The notes below the pieces were generated by a model, which did no database searches, was not told where the DNA came from, and saw nothing but the letters and a program-made list of their open reading frames with translations. A program made the translations under genes and the position numbers. A stretch of 64,000 nt of DNA from Neolewinella marina (GTDB lineage: Bacteria > Bacteroidota > Bacteroidia > Chitinophagales > Saprospiraceae), in the NCBI RefSeq assembly GCF_002631205.1, contig NZ_PDLO01000008.1, forward strand, positions 141,589 through 205,588, given 5' to 3'. Positions 48,649-57,726 of this stretch are shown in pieces (the stretch's first letter is position 1; the number at the start of each line of letters is the position of its first letter).

Positions 48649-51546
48649 ATGCCTTCAACGACGACTACCGCACCTGCGGCCCCGCCCAAAACCAGCCCTG
48701 ACATACCCCATACGGAACGCTACATCAGCGTAATCGGCGCGAAGGAGCACAACCTGAAAGACATCGACGTGGAGCTGCCCCGCAACCAGCTGGTGGTCAT
48801 CACCGGACTGAGCGGCAGCGGCAAGTCCAGCCTGGCCTTCGACACCATCTACGCCGAAGGGCAGCGGCGGTACATGGAAACCTTCAGCAGCTACGCCCGG
48901 CAGTTCATGGGCACCATGGAACGCCCCGAGGTGGAGCAGATCACCGGCCTGAGCCCGGTCATCTCCATCGAGCAGAAGACCACCAACCGCAGCCCCCGCT
49001 CCACCGTGGGTACGGTCACCGAGATCTACGATTTTCTCCGCCTGCTCTACGCCCGCGCGGGCACCGCCTACAGCTACGTCTCCGGCAAACCCATGCTGCG
49101 GTACACCGAGGAGCAGATGCTCGACCAGATCGCCGAGGCCTACGACGGCCGCAAGCTCGTCATCCTGGCCCCCCTCGTCCGCGGCCGCAAGGGCCACTAC
49201 CGGGAGCTGTTCGACCAGGTGCGCAAACAGGGCTACACCAAGGTGAGGGTCGACGGCGAGATCCAGGACCTGAAGGAAGGCATGCAGGTGAGCCGCTACA
49301 AGGTGCACGACATCGAGCTGGTGGTCGACCGCATCAAGATGAGCGCTGACCGCCGTGATCGCCTCAGCCAGGCCGTGGCCACCTCCCTGAAACTGGGCGA
49401 GGGACTGGTATTCGTCCAGGACGCCGAAAGCGGAGAGGTTTCCCCCTACTCCAAGAACCTGATGGACGCGGAGAACAACATCAGCTACGAGGAGCCCAGC
49501 CCGAACACCTTTTCCTTCAACTCGCCCTACGGCTACTGCCCCACCTGCAAGGGACTCGGGCAGGTGAACAGTCCGGACATCACCAAGATCATCCCCGACC
49601 GCTCGGTGAGCATCAACAAGGGAGGGCTGGCCCCCCTGGGCGATACCCGCGACAACACCACCTTCAAGCAGATCAAAGCCATCGCCAAGGCCGAGGGGTT
49701 CAAGCTCACCGATCCCATCGAGCGTATTCCCCCGGAATCCCTGAACGTCATTCTCTACGGCCGCCAGGACGGCAAGAAGAAAAAGAAAAGCCGCTACGAC
49801 AAGGTGGCCCACGACCTAGTCTGGGACGTGGAGCAGAACGGCCTGGTGAACATGATCGTGCGCTGGTACGAGGAGACCACCAGCGAGCGCATCCGCAGCT
49901 GGGCCGAGGAATTCATGACGATTGATACCTGTCCGGACTGTGAGGGCGCCCGCCTGCGTATGGAGGCCCGCCACTATAAGATCAAGGACAAGACCATCAG
50001 CGACCTGGCCCGTATGGACCTGGGCGAACTGGGCACCTGGATGGAAACCGCCGAGGAGGGGATGGACGAACGCACCACCCTGATCGCCACCGACATCTTG
50101 AAGGAGATCCGCTTCCGCCTGCAGTTCCTGCTGCACGTGGGCCTGGGCTACCTGAGCCTCGACCGCCCCGGCCGGACCCTCTCCGGCGGAGAGGCCCAGC
50201 GCATCCGGCTGGCCACCCAGATCGGCAGCCAGCTCACCGGCATCACCTACATCCTGGACGAGCCCAGCATCGGGCTGCACCAGCGCGACAACCAGCGGCT
50301 GATCCGGGCCCTGCGCGACCTAACCGACATCGGCAATACGGTGCTGGTGGTGGAGCACGACAAGGACATTATGATGGCCAGCGACTACCTGCTCGACCTC
50401 GGTCCCGGGGCCGGGGCCCTGGGGGGAGCGGTCGTGACCGCCGGAAAGCCCGAGGAGTTCCTGAAGCAGGAGAACGCCGGCAGCATCACCAGCGACTACC
50501 TGGCCGGCCGCCGCCGGATCGAAATTCCGGAAACGCGGCGCAAGGGCAACGGCAAGTTCCTCACCCTGAAGGGCGCCCAGGGCAACAACCTCAAGGGGGT
50601 AGACATCAAGATCCCCCTCGGCACCCTCACCTGCGTGACCGGGGTCAGCGGCAGCGGCAAGTCGACCCTCATCAACGAGACCCTCTACCCCATCCTGCGG
50701 CAACACTTCTACAACAGTGTGAAGAAACCCATGGAGTACGGCCGCGTCTACGGCCTGCAGCACATCGACAAGGTGATCGACATCGACCAGTCGCCCATCG
50801 GCCGCACCCCCCGCTCCAACCCGGCCACCTACACCGGGGTGTTCACCGACATCCGCCAGCTGTTCACCAAGCTGCCCGAGGCCATGATCCGGGGCTACAA
50901 GCCCGGCCGCTTCAGCTTCAACGTCAAGGGCGGACGCTGCGAGGTCTGCAAGGGCTCCGGCATGCGTACCATCGAGATGAACTTCCTGCCCGACGTGGAG
51001 GTCAAGTGCGAGAACTGCCAGGGCATGCGCTTCAACCGGGAAACGCTGGAAATCCTGTACAAAGGCAAGTCCATCACTGACGTCCTCAACATGAGCGTAG
51101 CGGAGGCCGCCGAGTTTTTCGAGCCTATCCCGAAGATCTACCGCCGGCTCAAGACCCTGCGCGACGTGGGCCTGGGTTACATCACCCTGGGGCAGCGGGC
51201 CACCACCCTTTCCGGCGGCGAAGCCCAGCGCGTCAAGCTCGCCGAGGAATTGTCGAAACGGGACACCGGGCAGACCGTCTACATCCTCGACGAGCCCACC
51301 ACCGGCCTCCACTTCGAGGACATCAAGTACCTCCTGCGGGTGCTGCAGAAGCTCGTCGACAAGGGCAATACCGTCATCGTCATCGAGCACACCATGGACG
51401 TGATCAAGGTAGCCGACTACCTCATCGACATGGGTCCCGAGGGCGGCCGGGGCGGCGGAACGGTGGTCGCTACCGGCACGCCGGAGGAGGTGGCAAGTGT
51501 TAAAGAAAGCCACACGGGGCGCTTCCTCGTGGAAGAACTTCAATAG
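48649..51546 (+). CDS. uvrA: Excinuclease ABC subunit A
   Basis: 965 aa. UvrA finds bulky DNA damage and loads UvrB. Two ABC ATPase modules are present: Walker [10 protein letters not shown] (53-61) and GVSGSGKST (about 663), each with an LSGGEAQR signature. The second zinc finger is intact (CEVCKGSGM ... CENCQG). The first zinc module keeps only the second pair (CPTCKGLG); the expected upstream CxxC is replaced by [12 protein letters not shown]. UvrA without a first CxxC pair may be usual in this phylum, but I could not check. The start at 48649 adds a ~20-residue Thr/Pro/Ala-rich tail before the conserved [12 protein letters not shown]. Confidence 0.96.
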   Translation: MPSTTTTAPAAPPKTSPDIPHTERYISVIGAKEHNLKDIDVELPRNQLVVITGLSGSGKSSLAFDTIYAEGQRRYMETFSSYARQFMGTMERPEVEQITGLSPVISIEQKTTNRSPRSTVGTVTEIYDFLRLLYARAGTAYSYVSGKPMLRYTEEQMLDQIAEAYDGRKLVILAPLVRGRKGHYRELFDQVRKQGYTKVRVDGEIQDLKEGMQVSRYKVHDIELVVDRIKMSADRRDRLSQAVATSLKLGEGLVFVQDAESGEVSPYSKNLMDAENNISYEEPSPNTFSFNSPYGYCPTCKGLGQVNSPDITKIIPDRSVSINKGGLAPLGDTRDNTTFKQIKAIAKAEGFKLTDPIERIPPESLNVILYGRQDGKKKKKSRYDKVAHDLVWDVEQNGLVNMIVRWYEETTSERIRSWAEEFMTIDTCPDCEGARLRMEARHYKIKDKTISDLARMDLGELGTWMETAEEGMDERTTLIATDILKEIRFRLQFLLHVGLGYLSLDRPGRTLSGGEAQRIRLATQIGSQLTGITYILDEPSIGLHQRDNQRLIRALRDLTDIGNTVLVVEHDKDIMMASDYLLDLGPGAGALGGAVVTAGKPEEFLKQENAGSITSDYLAGRRRIEIPETRRKGNGKFLTLKGAQGNNLKGVDIKIPLGTLTCVTGVSGSGKSTLINETLYPILRQHFYNSVKKPMEYGRVYGLQHIDKVIDIDQSPIGRTPRSNPATYTGVFTDIRQLFTKLPEAMIRGYKPGRFSFNVKGGRCEVCKGSGMRTIEMNFLPDVEVKCENCQGMRFNRETLEILYKGKSITDVLNMSVAEAAEFFEPIPKIYRRLKTLRDVGLGYITLGQRATTLSGGEAQRVKLAEELSKRDTGQTVYILDEPTTGLHFEDIKYLLRVLQKLVDKGNTVIVIEHTMDVIKVADYLIDMGPEGGRGGGTVVATGTPEEVASVKESHTGRFLVEELQ

Positions 51547-51563
51547 AAAGCGGGTATTGGTGT

Positions 51564-51571
51564 TAGCTTTG
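51564..51571 (+). promoter_or_regulatory. -7 box of the phytochrome-like kinase gene
   Basis: TAGCTTTG fits TAnnTTTG and ends 16 bases before the TTG start at 51588. A transcript from here would begin at about 51575 and so would exclude the in-frame Cys codon (TGC at 51570-51572) that lies upstream of the start. Confidence 0.5.
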
Positions 51572-51587
51572 CACGAAAGCTGACACC

Positions 51588-53768
51588 TTGCACTCTCCTC
51601 CCCTTCTTGTTCAGTCCTATGCTTTGGTGCTCGTTGTGCACCGGACGACATTGGCTATTACGGCTGCCAGCGCGCAGGCTGAACAGCATTGCGGACGGAG
51701 CGCCCAGGCCCTGCTGCGCCGGCCCCTGAAGGAGCTTTTCCCCGCGAAAACCATCGCCCAGATTACGGCTGTCCCCCCCTCCGATACCCCCTCGGTGGTC
51801 TACCTCAACGATCCCGCGGGTTGGCCTGCAGGTGATTATCAGGTTGTGATTTATCCACTCAAGGACGAGTTCGTCCTGGAGGTGGAGCTGCGCCGCAAGT
51901 GGTCGCACGTAGGCGATTACGCTTCGCGGCTCGACGGGTTTACCCGGGAACTGGAAGCCGAAACCACCACCTCGGGCCTCCTGCAGCGGCTGTGCGATGG
52001 GCTGACCGAGCACCTGGGTTACGACCGGGCCATCACCATTCAGTTCGACAACCTGGAACACAGCGTCGTCACCCACGAATCGCGGAAGGAAGGCATGCCG
52101 TCCATGCTCGACATGCGGTTCGTGGAAGAGGACATCCCGGAAGCTACCCGCTGCCGGCAGCTCGCGGAAACGGTGCTGAATTTTACGGACGACAATACTC
52201 CCCTCCACCCCGTGGTCGGCGACGTCAGCGATCCGGCCGCCGAGATCATCCACCTCCACGTTGCTTCCCGCCAGCCCTTCGTCAACAGCCTGCGCTTCCT
52301 GCGCGATACCGGACTGAGCACCTTGGGGTACCTGTCCATCCTCATCGACGGCAAACTCTGGGGGTCCTGCTACATGCACAGCATTGAGCCGCTCTACCTC
52401 GACTACCAGATGCAGTCCTTCCTGCGGGTCGTCGGCCGGCTGGTGCAGCACAAGATTGCCTACCACCTCTACCACAGCAACCTGCGCAATAAGCAAAAGG
52501 CCCACGCGGTACGGGATAACCTGCACAAGGAAATCATCAGGGCCGAAAACCTTACCGAAGGCCTGACGGCGGGCCCCACCACCATCCTGGACCTGATCCC
52601 GGAAGCCAAAGGGGCCGCCGTGTGCTCCGACGACGAGATGACGATCCTGGGAGAGACGCCCACCCAGGAGGAGATCAACGCCGTGGTCGGCTGGGTGAAG
52701 GGCGTGATCGGAGAGGACAAAAAGTGGTACACCGATCAGTTGGCCACCCACTTCCCCCCCGCCCAGGCGTACATCAAGAAAGCCGCCGGCATGGTATTCC
52801 TGCCCCTCGACCACGATGCAAACCAGTGGATCGTGTGGTTCAAGCCGGAAACGGTACGGACCATCGTCTTCGGAAGCACGGCCCCCGCCGACAACCCCCG
52901 CGACCGGCGGTACAGCGAACGGGCCGTAACCACCCAACGGTGGTCGCTTCCCTGGCGGGAAGAAGAGATTCTGGCCATCCGCGCCCTGCGGGTCTTCCTG
53001 CAGAAGGTAGTACTCCAGCGGTATTCGACCACCCAGCGGCAGAACACCCTGCTGCGGGAAGCCCTCGACGACCTGGAGCTGTTCAGCTACACCATCGGTC
53101 ACGACCTGCGGGCACCACTGCGCGGCATCGCCAGCTACGCCGATATCCTGCAGGAAGATTACAATCATTTGCTCGACCAGGAAGGGCAGGCCTTCCTCAA
53201 CAAGATCCAGCAGAACGCCGAGCGGATGCGCATCTTCATGGACGACCTGCTGGCGCTGAACCGCATTGACCGCAACAAGATGGTCTTCAACAGCCTGTGC
53301 GTGGAACAACTGGTTCGCCGGGTACTCGCTGATCTGTCCTCCGCAAAGTACTCCGCGGCTACCCAGTGTGACATTGCCCAGCCGCTGCCGGACATCTGCG
53401 GCGACTGCAATTACATGATCATCGTATTCACGAACCTGCTCTCCAACGCCTTCAAGTACAGCGCGCGGGCGAAGGAGCCCCGGGTCGAAGTCAGTTTCAC
53501 CGGGGAGTACCGCCGGGGCTTTCCCGTTTTCTGCGTGGCCGATAACGGCATCGGGATTCCGCAGGATCAGCAGGCCCGGGTATTCGACCTCTTCACCCGT
53601 TCCACCAACAGCGAAGGATACGAAGGCACTGGCATCGGCCTCGCCCTGGTCCAGCGGATCATCCGCTTTCACGAAGGCGACATCTGGCTGGAGAGCGAGG
53701 AAGGCAAAGGTTCCCGCTTCTATTTCTACTCCGGGGTACGCGTAGGCGTCCACACCGGGGGGCGGTAA
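51588..53768 (+). CDS. Phytochrome-like sensor histidine kinase, chromophore site degenerate
   Basis: 726 aa from a TTG start. Order: PAS-like (about 1-100), GAF (about 115-310; GYDRAITIQFD, EEDIPE, LWGSCYMHS), PHY (about 320-490, with a shortened tongue motif RRYSE and LPW), HisKA with His in SYTIGHDLRAPLRG (about 507), and HATPase_c with NLLSNAFKYS, DNGIGIP and GTGIGLALV. The layout is that of a bacteriophytochrome, but the N-terminal biliverdin Cys is missing, the IQPHG motif reads VQSYA, and the GAF His next to the chromophore (SPxHLxYL) is Ser. Only the second GAF His is kept. It probably senses something other than light through bilin, or works with no chromophore. No response regulator is adjacent. 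Confidence 0.9.
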   Translation: MHSPPLLVQSYALVLVVHRTTLAITAASAQAEQHCGRSAQALLRRPLKELFPAKTIAQITAVPPSDTPSVVYLNDPAGWPAGDYQVVIYPLKDEFVLEVELRRKWSHVGDYASRLDGFTRELEAETTTSGLLQRLCDGLTEHLGYDRAITIQFDNLEHSVVTHESRKEGMPSMLDMRFVEEDIPEATRCRQLAETVLNFTDDNTPLHPVVGDVSDPAAEIIHLHVASRQPFVNSLRFLRDTGLSTLGYLSILIDGKLWGSCYMHSIEPLYLDYQMQSFLRVVGRLVQHKIAYHLYHSNLRNKQKAHAVRDNLHKEIIRAENLTEGLTAGPTTILDLIPEAKGAAVCSDDEMTILGETPTQEEINAVVGWVKGVIGEDKKWYTDQLATHFPPAQAYIKKAAGMVFLPLDHDANQWIVWFKPETVRTIVFGSTAPADNPRDRRYSERAVTTQRWSLPWREEEILAIRALRVFLQKVVLQRYSTTQRQNTLLREALDDLELFSYTIGHDLRAPLRGIASYADILQEDYNHLLDQEGQAFLNKIQQNAERMRIFMDDLLALNRIDRNKMVFNSLCVEQLVRRVLADLSSAKYSAATQCDIAQPLPDICGDCNYMIIVFTNLLSNAFKYSARAKEPRVEVSFTGEYRRGFPVFCVADNGIGIPQDQQARVFDLFTRSTNSEGYEGTGIGLALVQRIIRFHEGDIWLESEEGKGSRFYFYSGVRVGVHTGGR

Positions 53769-53773
53769 ACGAG

Positions 53774-53826
53774 AACGGGCCACCGCCCGTCATCCACCGC
53801 AGGCGGACAACGGCCAGTGGCCCGTT
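53774..53826. terminator. Inverted repeat between convergent genes
   Basis: AACGGGCCAC (53774-53783) pairs with GTGGCCCGTT (53817-53826); the 33-base loop also contains CCGCCCG/GGCGG complementarity. It lies between the converging stops of the phytochrome-like kinase and the isomerase genes and may end both transcripts. No long T-run is present. Confidence 0.5.
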
Positions 53827-53848
53827 GTAAACAGCTCCTGCCAGAAGG

Positions 53849-54772
53849 CTAGGAGAACTTCAGTTGCTTGAGGTACTTGGCATCCACTTCCGCGCTCTTC
53901 AGCGGGGTGGAGTTGGGGTAGCGCTCCTGCTCGACGATGTAGTATTCCATCCCCTGCTCTTCCGCCACGGAAAGGATACGGGCGAAATCAATTGATCCGG
54001 TACCGAGGTCGACCGAGGCTTCGCTTTCCGCGGGGTCGGCGCCCTGTTCGCGGTCCTTCACGTGACAGAGCTTCCACTTTCCGGGGTATTTGTTCAGGTA
54101 GTCGACGGGGTCGGCCCCGCCGGTGACCACCCAGTAGATGTCCATCTCGTAGTCTACCGCGTCGGTGGTATTCTCCATCATGAAGTCCTGGGGGATGATG
54201 CCGTCGACCTCCTCGAAGCTGTACCCGTGGTTGTGGTAGGCGAAGCGGATGCCGTTGTCGGCGCAGGTCTGCCCGCGCTGGTTGAACTTGTCCACCACGG
54301 CCTGCCAGCCGGCGCGGCCAGCCTGGGCACCGATGTAGGGGCAGATCAGGTAGTCCATGCCGATTGCGGCAGCCTGCTGGGCCTTTTGCTCGAAGTTCTC
54401 GTCGATGTTGCAGTGGCTGGCCACCATGGTGAGTCCGAGTTCGTCGAGGTAGTCCTTGAACTCGGTGTTCTCCATGCCCCAGAAGAGTCCCTGGTTGCCT
54501 TCGTAGCCCTCGATTTGCTTGTAGCCGTAGTCGGCGATCTTGCGCAGGGTTCCCTTCACGTCCTGCGGCAGTACGTCCCGCAGGGTGTACAGCTGGATGC
54601 CAAAGGTTTCAATGCTCCCGCCCGCGGCTTCGGCGTCCATGTCGTGGTCTTCAAGGGCTTCCACGCTCTCGCCCTGGTCACCGGAATTGGCGCCGCAGGC
54701 CCAGACGGGCAGCAGCAGCCCGGCGGCACCGAATTTGGCGGATTGCCGGAGGAATTTTCTACGATCGGTCAT
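53849..54772 (-). CDS. Sugar phosphate isomerase/epimerase family protein, Tat-exported
   Basis: 307 aa. The N terminus MTDRRKFLRQSAKFGAAGLL is a twin-arginine signal, followed by VWAC, a possible lipobox, so it may be a Tat-exported lipoprotein. The mature part is an AP-endonuclease-2-type TIM barrel (xylose isomerase-like). LGLTMVASHCN, FAYHNHGYSFEE, YEMDIYWVVTGG, KLCHVKDRE and YYIVEQERY supply the metal-binding E/H/D residues. Family members isomerise or epimerise sugars such as myo-inositol derivatives or keto sugars. The substrate is not known. The frame is open to 55183, but the Tat signal sets the start. It lies 74 bases downstream of the ZIP-like gene on the same strand. Confidence 0.87.
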   Translation of the reverse strand: MTDRRKFLRQSAKFGAAGLLLPVWACGANSGDQGESVEALEDHDMDAEAAGGSIETFGIQLYTLRDVLPQDVKGTLRKIADYGYKQIEGYEGNQGLFWGMENTEFKDYLDELGLTMVASHCNIDENFEQKAQQAAAIGMDYLICPYIGAQAGRAGWQAVVDKFNQRGQTCADNGIRFAYHNHGYSFEEVDGIIPQDFMMENTTDAVDYEMDIYWVVTGGADPVDYLNKYPGKWKLCHVKDREQGADPAESEASVDLGTGSIDFARILSVAEEQGMEYYIVEQERYPNSTPLKSAEVDAKYLKQLKFS

Positions 54773-54846
54773 GTCTGTATCTGGATTTGTCCGGTCAATG
54801 TATGGAAATCGGTGGAAACACCCCCCATTCGTTTCTCGGATCCCCT

Positions 54847-55581
54847 TCAGGTAGCGATGAGGAGGGCGGCATAAACGGCCACTCCCGTGAGGAAAGCCCA
54901 GAGGTTGCTCTTCCGCTCCTCGGGAAGTTCCTCCTTCAGCACGTTCATGATGATGCCACCGGCGACGAAGGCGAAGATCATGCCGATGTGGATCTCCTCG
55001 ATTTCCACGGTGAGGCCCAGCAGCCAGCCCCCCAGCAGGGCGGCCACCACCAACCAGCGGCCCCGCCGGCGGTACAGCTCCCGGTAGTGCTCGTACAGCC
55101 CGAAGTCGGTCACCATGAAGTGGAACGCCATGGCCAGCACGTAGTACACCAGCCCTAGGGTCGACTGGTCCTCCCGCCACCACAGCAGGTAGCCGATGAT
55201 GCCATTATACACCATGAAGGAGAACATGTGGATCCAGAAGATGCGGGTATCGTGTTCCTCATGGTCGTTGTGGGGCTCCCGCTCCGTCTGGCTGGACCGC
55301 ATCGCGGCCCGCTCCAGTCCGTAGAAGGCTACCAGCCCCAGCAGCGCGAAACCGTAGATGTGGTGCTCCATGAAGGAAAGCAGCGGGGAAGCGGCGTGCT
55401 CGGTGTACATCTCCTGGTATTCGGCGAATTCCGGCAGCACGTGCAGGAAAACGTAGGTCACCGAAATGCCGCCGCCCAGGGAAAGCCACTTGCTGCGAGG
55501 GATACCCGACAGCCCCAGCCGGCTGACGAAGAGGTGGACCAGGATGAGGACCGTGATGGAGATCAGGGAAGTCAGGAACAT
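54847..55581 (-). CDS. ZIP-like multispanning membrane protein
   Basis: 244 aa from the ATG at 55581 (a TTG at 55617 is an alternative). About seven hydrophobic segments. The segment GGGISVTYVFLHVLPEF and the end AFVAGGIIMNVLKEELPEE recall ZIP metal transporters (HxLPE and AGxxxYxxxxELxPE patterns), and a His-rich loop (HNDHEEHD) sits between helices. The helix IV/V HxxxE metal sites are not clearly preserved, so transport of Zn or Fe is only a possibility. Confidence 0.6.
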   Translation of the reverse strand: MFLTSLISITVLILVHLFVSRLGLSGIPRSKWLSLGGGISVTYVFLHVLPEFAEYQEMYTEHAASPLLSFMEHHIYGFALLGLVAFYGLERAAMRSSQTEREPHNDHEEHDTRIFWIHMFSFMVYNGIIGYLLWWREDQSTLGLVYYVLAMAFHFMVTDFGLYEHYRELYRRRGRWLVVAALLGGWLLGLTVEIEEIHIGMIFAFVAGGIIMNVLKEELPEERKSNLWAFLTGVAVYAALLIAT

Positions 55582-55698
55582 ATGGGCCAAAATGGTTGCT
55601 CTCACCCCAACGTACAAAAAGCAGCGCGAAGTCAGGAGGACAACCGCCCTCCCGCTCCGCTGCTGCCGGGGTAATCGGCACCCGCGCTCCGGCGCCGC

Positions 55699-56451
55699 CT
55701 ACGGGACGGACACGAAATCCTGGAGGGTCATCGCGTAGCGATCCGTGGCCGCGTCGTAGGAGATGCGGTACTCTGTCGGGTAAAACCCGGCCTGCTGCCA
55801 CTCCTGCGGCTGCCGCACCTCGGCCGTCATGTCGGGCTTGGTACGCAGATAGTCCGTCGTGATCATCGGCTCCAGGAAGATGAGCTCAGCGTCGTACTTG
55901 CCGTAGATGAAGGTATAGGTGAAGGGTGCATCGCCCCTGATCTCCGGCGACTGCAGGTCGATGATGTGGGCGCCCATGCGCGGTACGCCCCCGGGGGTCT
56001 CCAGGTAACCGGCGGGCAGGTGCTCGGGGGCCAGGGGCTTGTTGAAGGCCAGGGAATCGTCGGGACCGATGCGGTCCCGCTCGGCCTCCGTGATGAAGTA
56101 GAAGTGGAAATCGAAGTGCGGGATGTCGTACACCTGCGAAGGGTCGTGGCCGTGCTCGTTCCAGTCAAGGGTTACGTGGTCGTAGGGCGGCAGGGCTACC
56201 TCCGTCGGCAACCGCAGTACGTAGGACGGCGGGTGGTGCTGGCCGGTGGGCAAGCCTTCCAGGGCATCGGCCCCGAACTCCACGGACAGGCTCAGGGGAT
56301 TGCCCTGGCGGTCGGTGTTCACTACCGTCCAGGCCTGGCCGTTGCCGACGGCAATTTCCGGTCCGGTGAAGCGGGTCTGCACTTTCTCGTCGTCCTGGCA
56401 GGCCGAAAAGGAGAGCACCAATAAGGCGATAAAAACGGATGTCGCTTTCAT
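55699..56451 (-). CDS. Lipoprotein of unknown function
   Basis: 250 aa with a lipoprotein signal (MKATSVFIALLVLSFSAC; Cys18). The mature part has a His-rich stretch (DWNEHGHDPSQVYDIPHFDFHFYF, here abbreviated to HGHD and HFDFHF) and MGAHIIDLQSPE followed by FIYGKYDAELIFLEPMIT. This resembles a family of periplasmic proteins with a TTHB210-like fold (DUF5602), but I am not certain. The clustered His and Asp residues suggest metal binding. It lies 36 bases downstream of the cupin gene and is probably co-transcribed. Confidence 0.65.
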   Translation of the reverse strand: MKATSVFIALLVLSFSACQDDEKVQTRFTGPEIAVGNGQAWTVVNTDRQGNPLSLSVEFGADALEGLPTGQHHPPSYVLRLPTEVALPPYDHVTLDWNEHGHDPSQVYDIPHFDFHFYFITEAERDRIGPDDSLAFNKPLAPEHLPAGYLETPGGVPRMGAHIIDLQSPEIRGDAPFTYTFIYGKYDAELIFLEPMITTDYLRTKPDMTAEVRQPQEWQQAGFYPTEYRISYDAATDRYAMTLQDFVSVP

Positions 56452-56487
56452 AACTGAATCATTTACGGGGTGAAAAAAAGCGGCAGG

Positions 56488-57024
56488 TCAGACGAAGCGG
56501 ATGCCGTAGCGCTCACAGATGCCGAATACCGTCGGCATATCGGGGGGGCCGGGCGGCAGGGCACCGAGTTCCTCGAACATGGTCTCGATACCGGAAGGGA
56601 AGGCCGTCAGGATGACGCGGGTCTTGCCCTCCCCTACCGTTTTCCAGCTGTGGGCCACGCCCCGGGGCCCGAAGGCCATATCACCCGCCCGGAGTATGGT
56701 GGTCTGGTCGCCGACGGTGAGTTCCAGCTCACCTTCCAGCACCCGGAAGATCTCGTCCTCGTTGTCGTGGATGTGGGGCGGGATCATCACCCCGGGATCG
56801 TTTGTCTCTTCGATCATGGTGAGCTGCCCGGCCGTGTCCGCCCCGGTGAGCTTGAAGGTCATACGGTCGCCCAGGACGTTGACGGCCTTGCCTTCCCCGC
56901 CGCGTACGATGCGGGGTTCAAGGAAGGGGTCGCCGGCCAGGGCGGGGGTGCGGGCGGACAGGGGGCCCAGGGCGGTGATGGCCCCGGCGGCCAGGGAAGT
57001 GCGGAGGAAGGCTATGCGTTTCAT
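56488..57024 (-). CDS. Exported cupin-domain protein
   Basis: 178 aa from the ATG at 57024. The N terminus MKRIAFLRTSLAAGAITALG resembles a Tat or Sec signal. A single cupin barrel (about 60-150) has motif 1 PPHIHDNEDEIFRVLEGELEL (G(x)5HxH(x)3-4E(x)6G) and motif 2 GDMAFGPRGVAHSWKT. The two His, Glu and late His would bind one metal. Cupins of this quercetinase-like type are dioxygenases or sugar/antibiotic-modifying enzymes. The substrate is unknown. An upstream in-frame start at 57051 is less likely, as it adds residues before the signal. Confidence 0.83.
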   Translation of the reverse strand: MKRIAFLRTSLAAGAITALGPLSARTPALAGDPFLEPRIVRGGEGKAVNVLGDRMTFKLTGADTAGQLTMIEETNDPGVMIPPHIHDNEDEIFRVLEGELELTVGDQTTILRAGDMAFGPRGVAHSWKTVGEGKTRVILTAFPSGIETMFEELGALPPGPPDMPTVFGICERYGIRFV

Positions 57025-57126
57025 AGTGGGGGAATTTTGTGGAAGGATCAATGCGCCAGAGGCTCATGCTCCGGACACTCCTAAATTCCGCTCCGCCCCG
57101 CGACGGCGCCCCACACAAAAGGGTAG

Positions 57127-57726
57127 TTATCGGTATACGGTGGCCACCAGGGCCGCCCGGCCGGCCACGCCGAACTTGGCGTAGATGTGCTTCACGTGGT
57201 ACTTCAGGGTGTTCTGGCTAATGAACAGCCGCTCACAGATGCTGCGGTACGAAAGTCCCTCCACCAACAGGCGGGCGATCCGCTCCTCCTGATCCGTCAG
57301 GGGCTCGGGGCAGTCGCTCAGGTCGATGCCCCGGTTCTGCCGCAGCCGCTGGTGGTTGCCCCAGGCCACGGCCAGGGTGCTCAGCACGGTTTCGTCCTGA
57401 AAGGGTTTGACCAGGTAGCCGTAGGGGTTCTGCTGCATGGCGGCTTCCAGGGTAGCCGCGTCGGAATATGACGTCAGGAAGATGTACGGCAGGTGGTAGG
57501 TGGTGTGCACCACCTCGGCCACTTCGAGTCCGCTGGGGCCGGTGCCGAGGTTGATGTCCAGGATAACGAAATTGGGGCGGGCCGACCGCAGCTGGTCGTA
57601 GGCCTGGAGGGCGTTCTTGGCGGTGCCCACCACGGCCAGCCCGCGGCTCAGCAGCAGGGACTTCAGGTCGGTGCGGATGACCGGATCGTCCTCCACCACC
57701 AGGATGCGCAATGCTTCCAGCGTCAT
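57127..57726 (-). CDS. Response regulator, receiver plus LuxR-type HTH
   Basis: 199 aa. Receiver domain (about 1-120) with acidic pocket VVEDD, phospho-acceptor Asp in VILDINLG and Lys in YLVKPF. A C-terminal LuxR/NarL helix-turn-helix (about 143-199) reads [18 protein letters not shown] and [20 protein letters not shown]. It overlaps the TPR histidine kinase gene by 4 bases (ATGA), so the two form a translationally coupled two-component pair. Confidence 0.95.
   Translation of the reverse strand: MTLEALRILVVEDDPVIRTDLKSLLLSRGLAVVGTAKNALQAYDQLRSARPNFVILDINLGTGPSGLEVAEVVHTTYHLPYIFLTSYSDAATLEAAMQQNPYGYLVKPFQDETVLSTLAVAWGNHQRLRQNRGIDLSDCPEPLTDQEERIARLLVEGLSYRSICERLFISQNTLKYHVKHIYAKFGVAGRAALVATVYR

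Noticed and set aside
51540..53783. 747-codon open frame on the minus strand
   Set aside because: Antisense to the phytochrome-like kinase, whose domain motifs are unmistakable.
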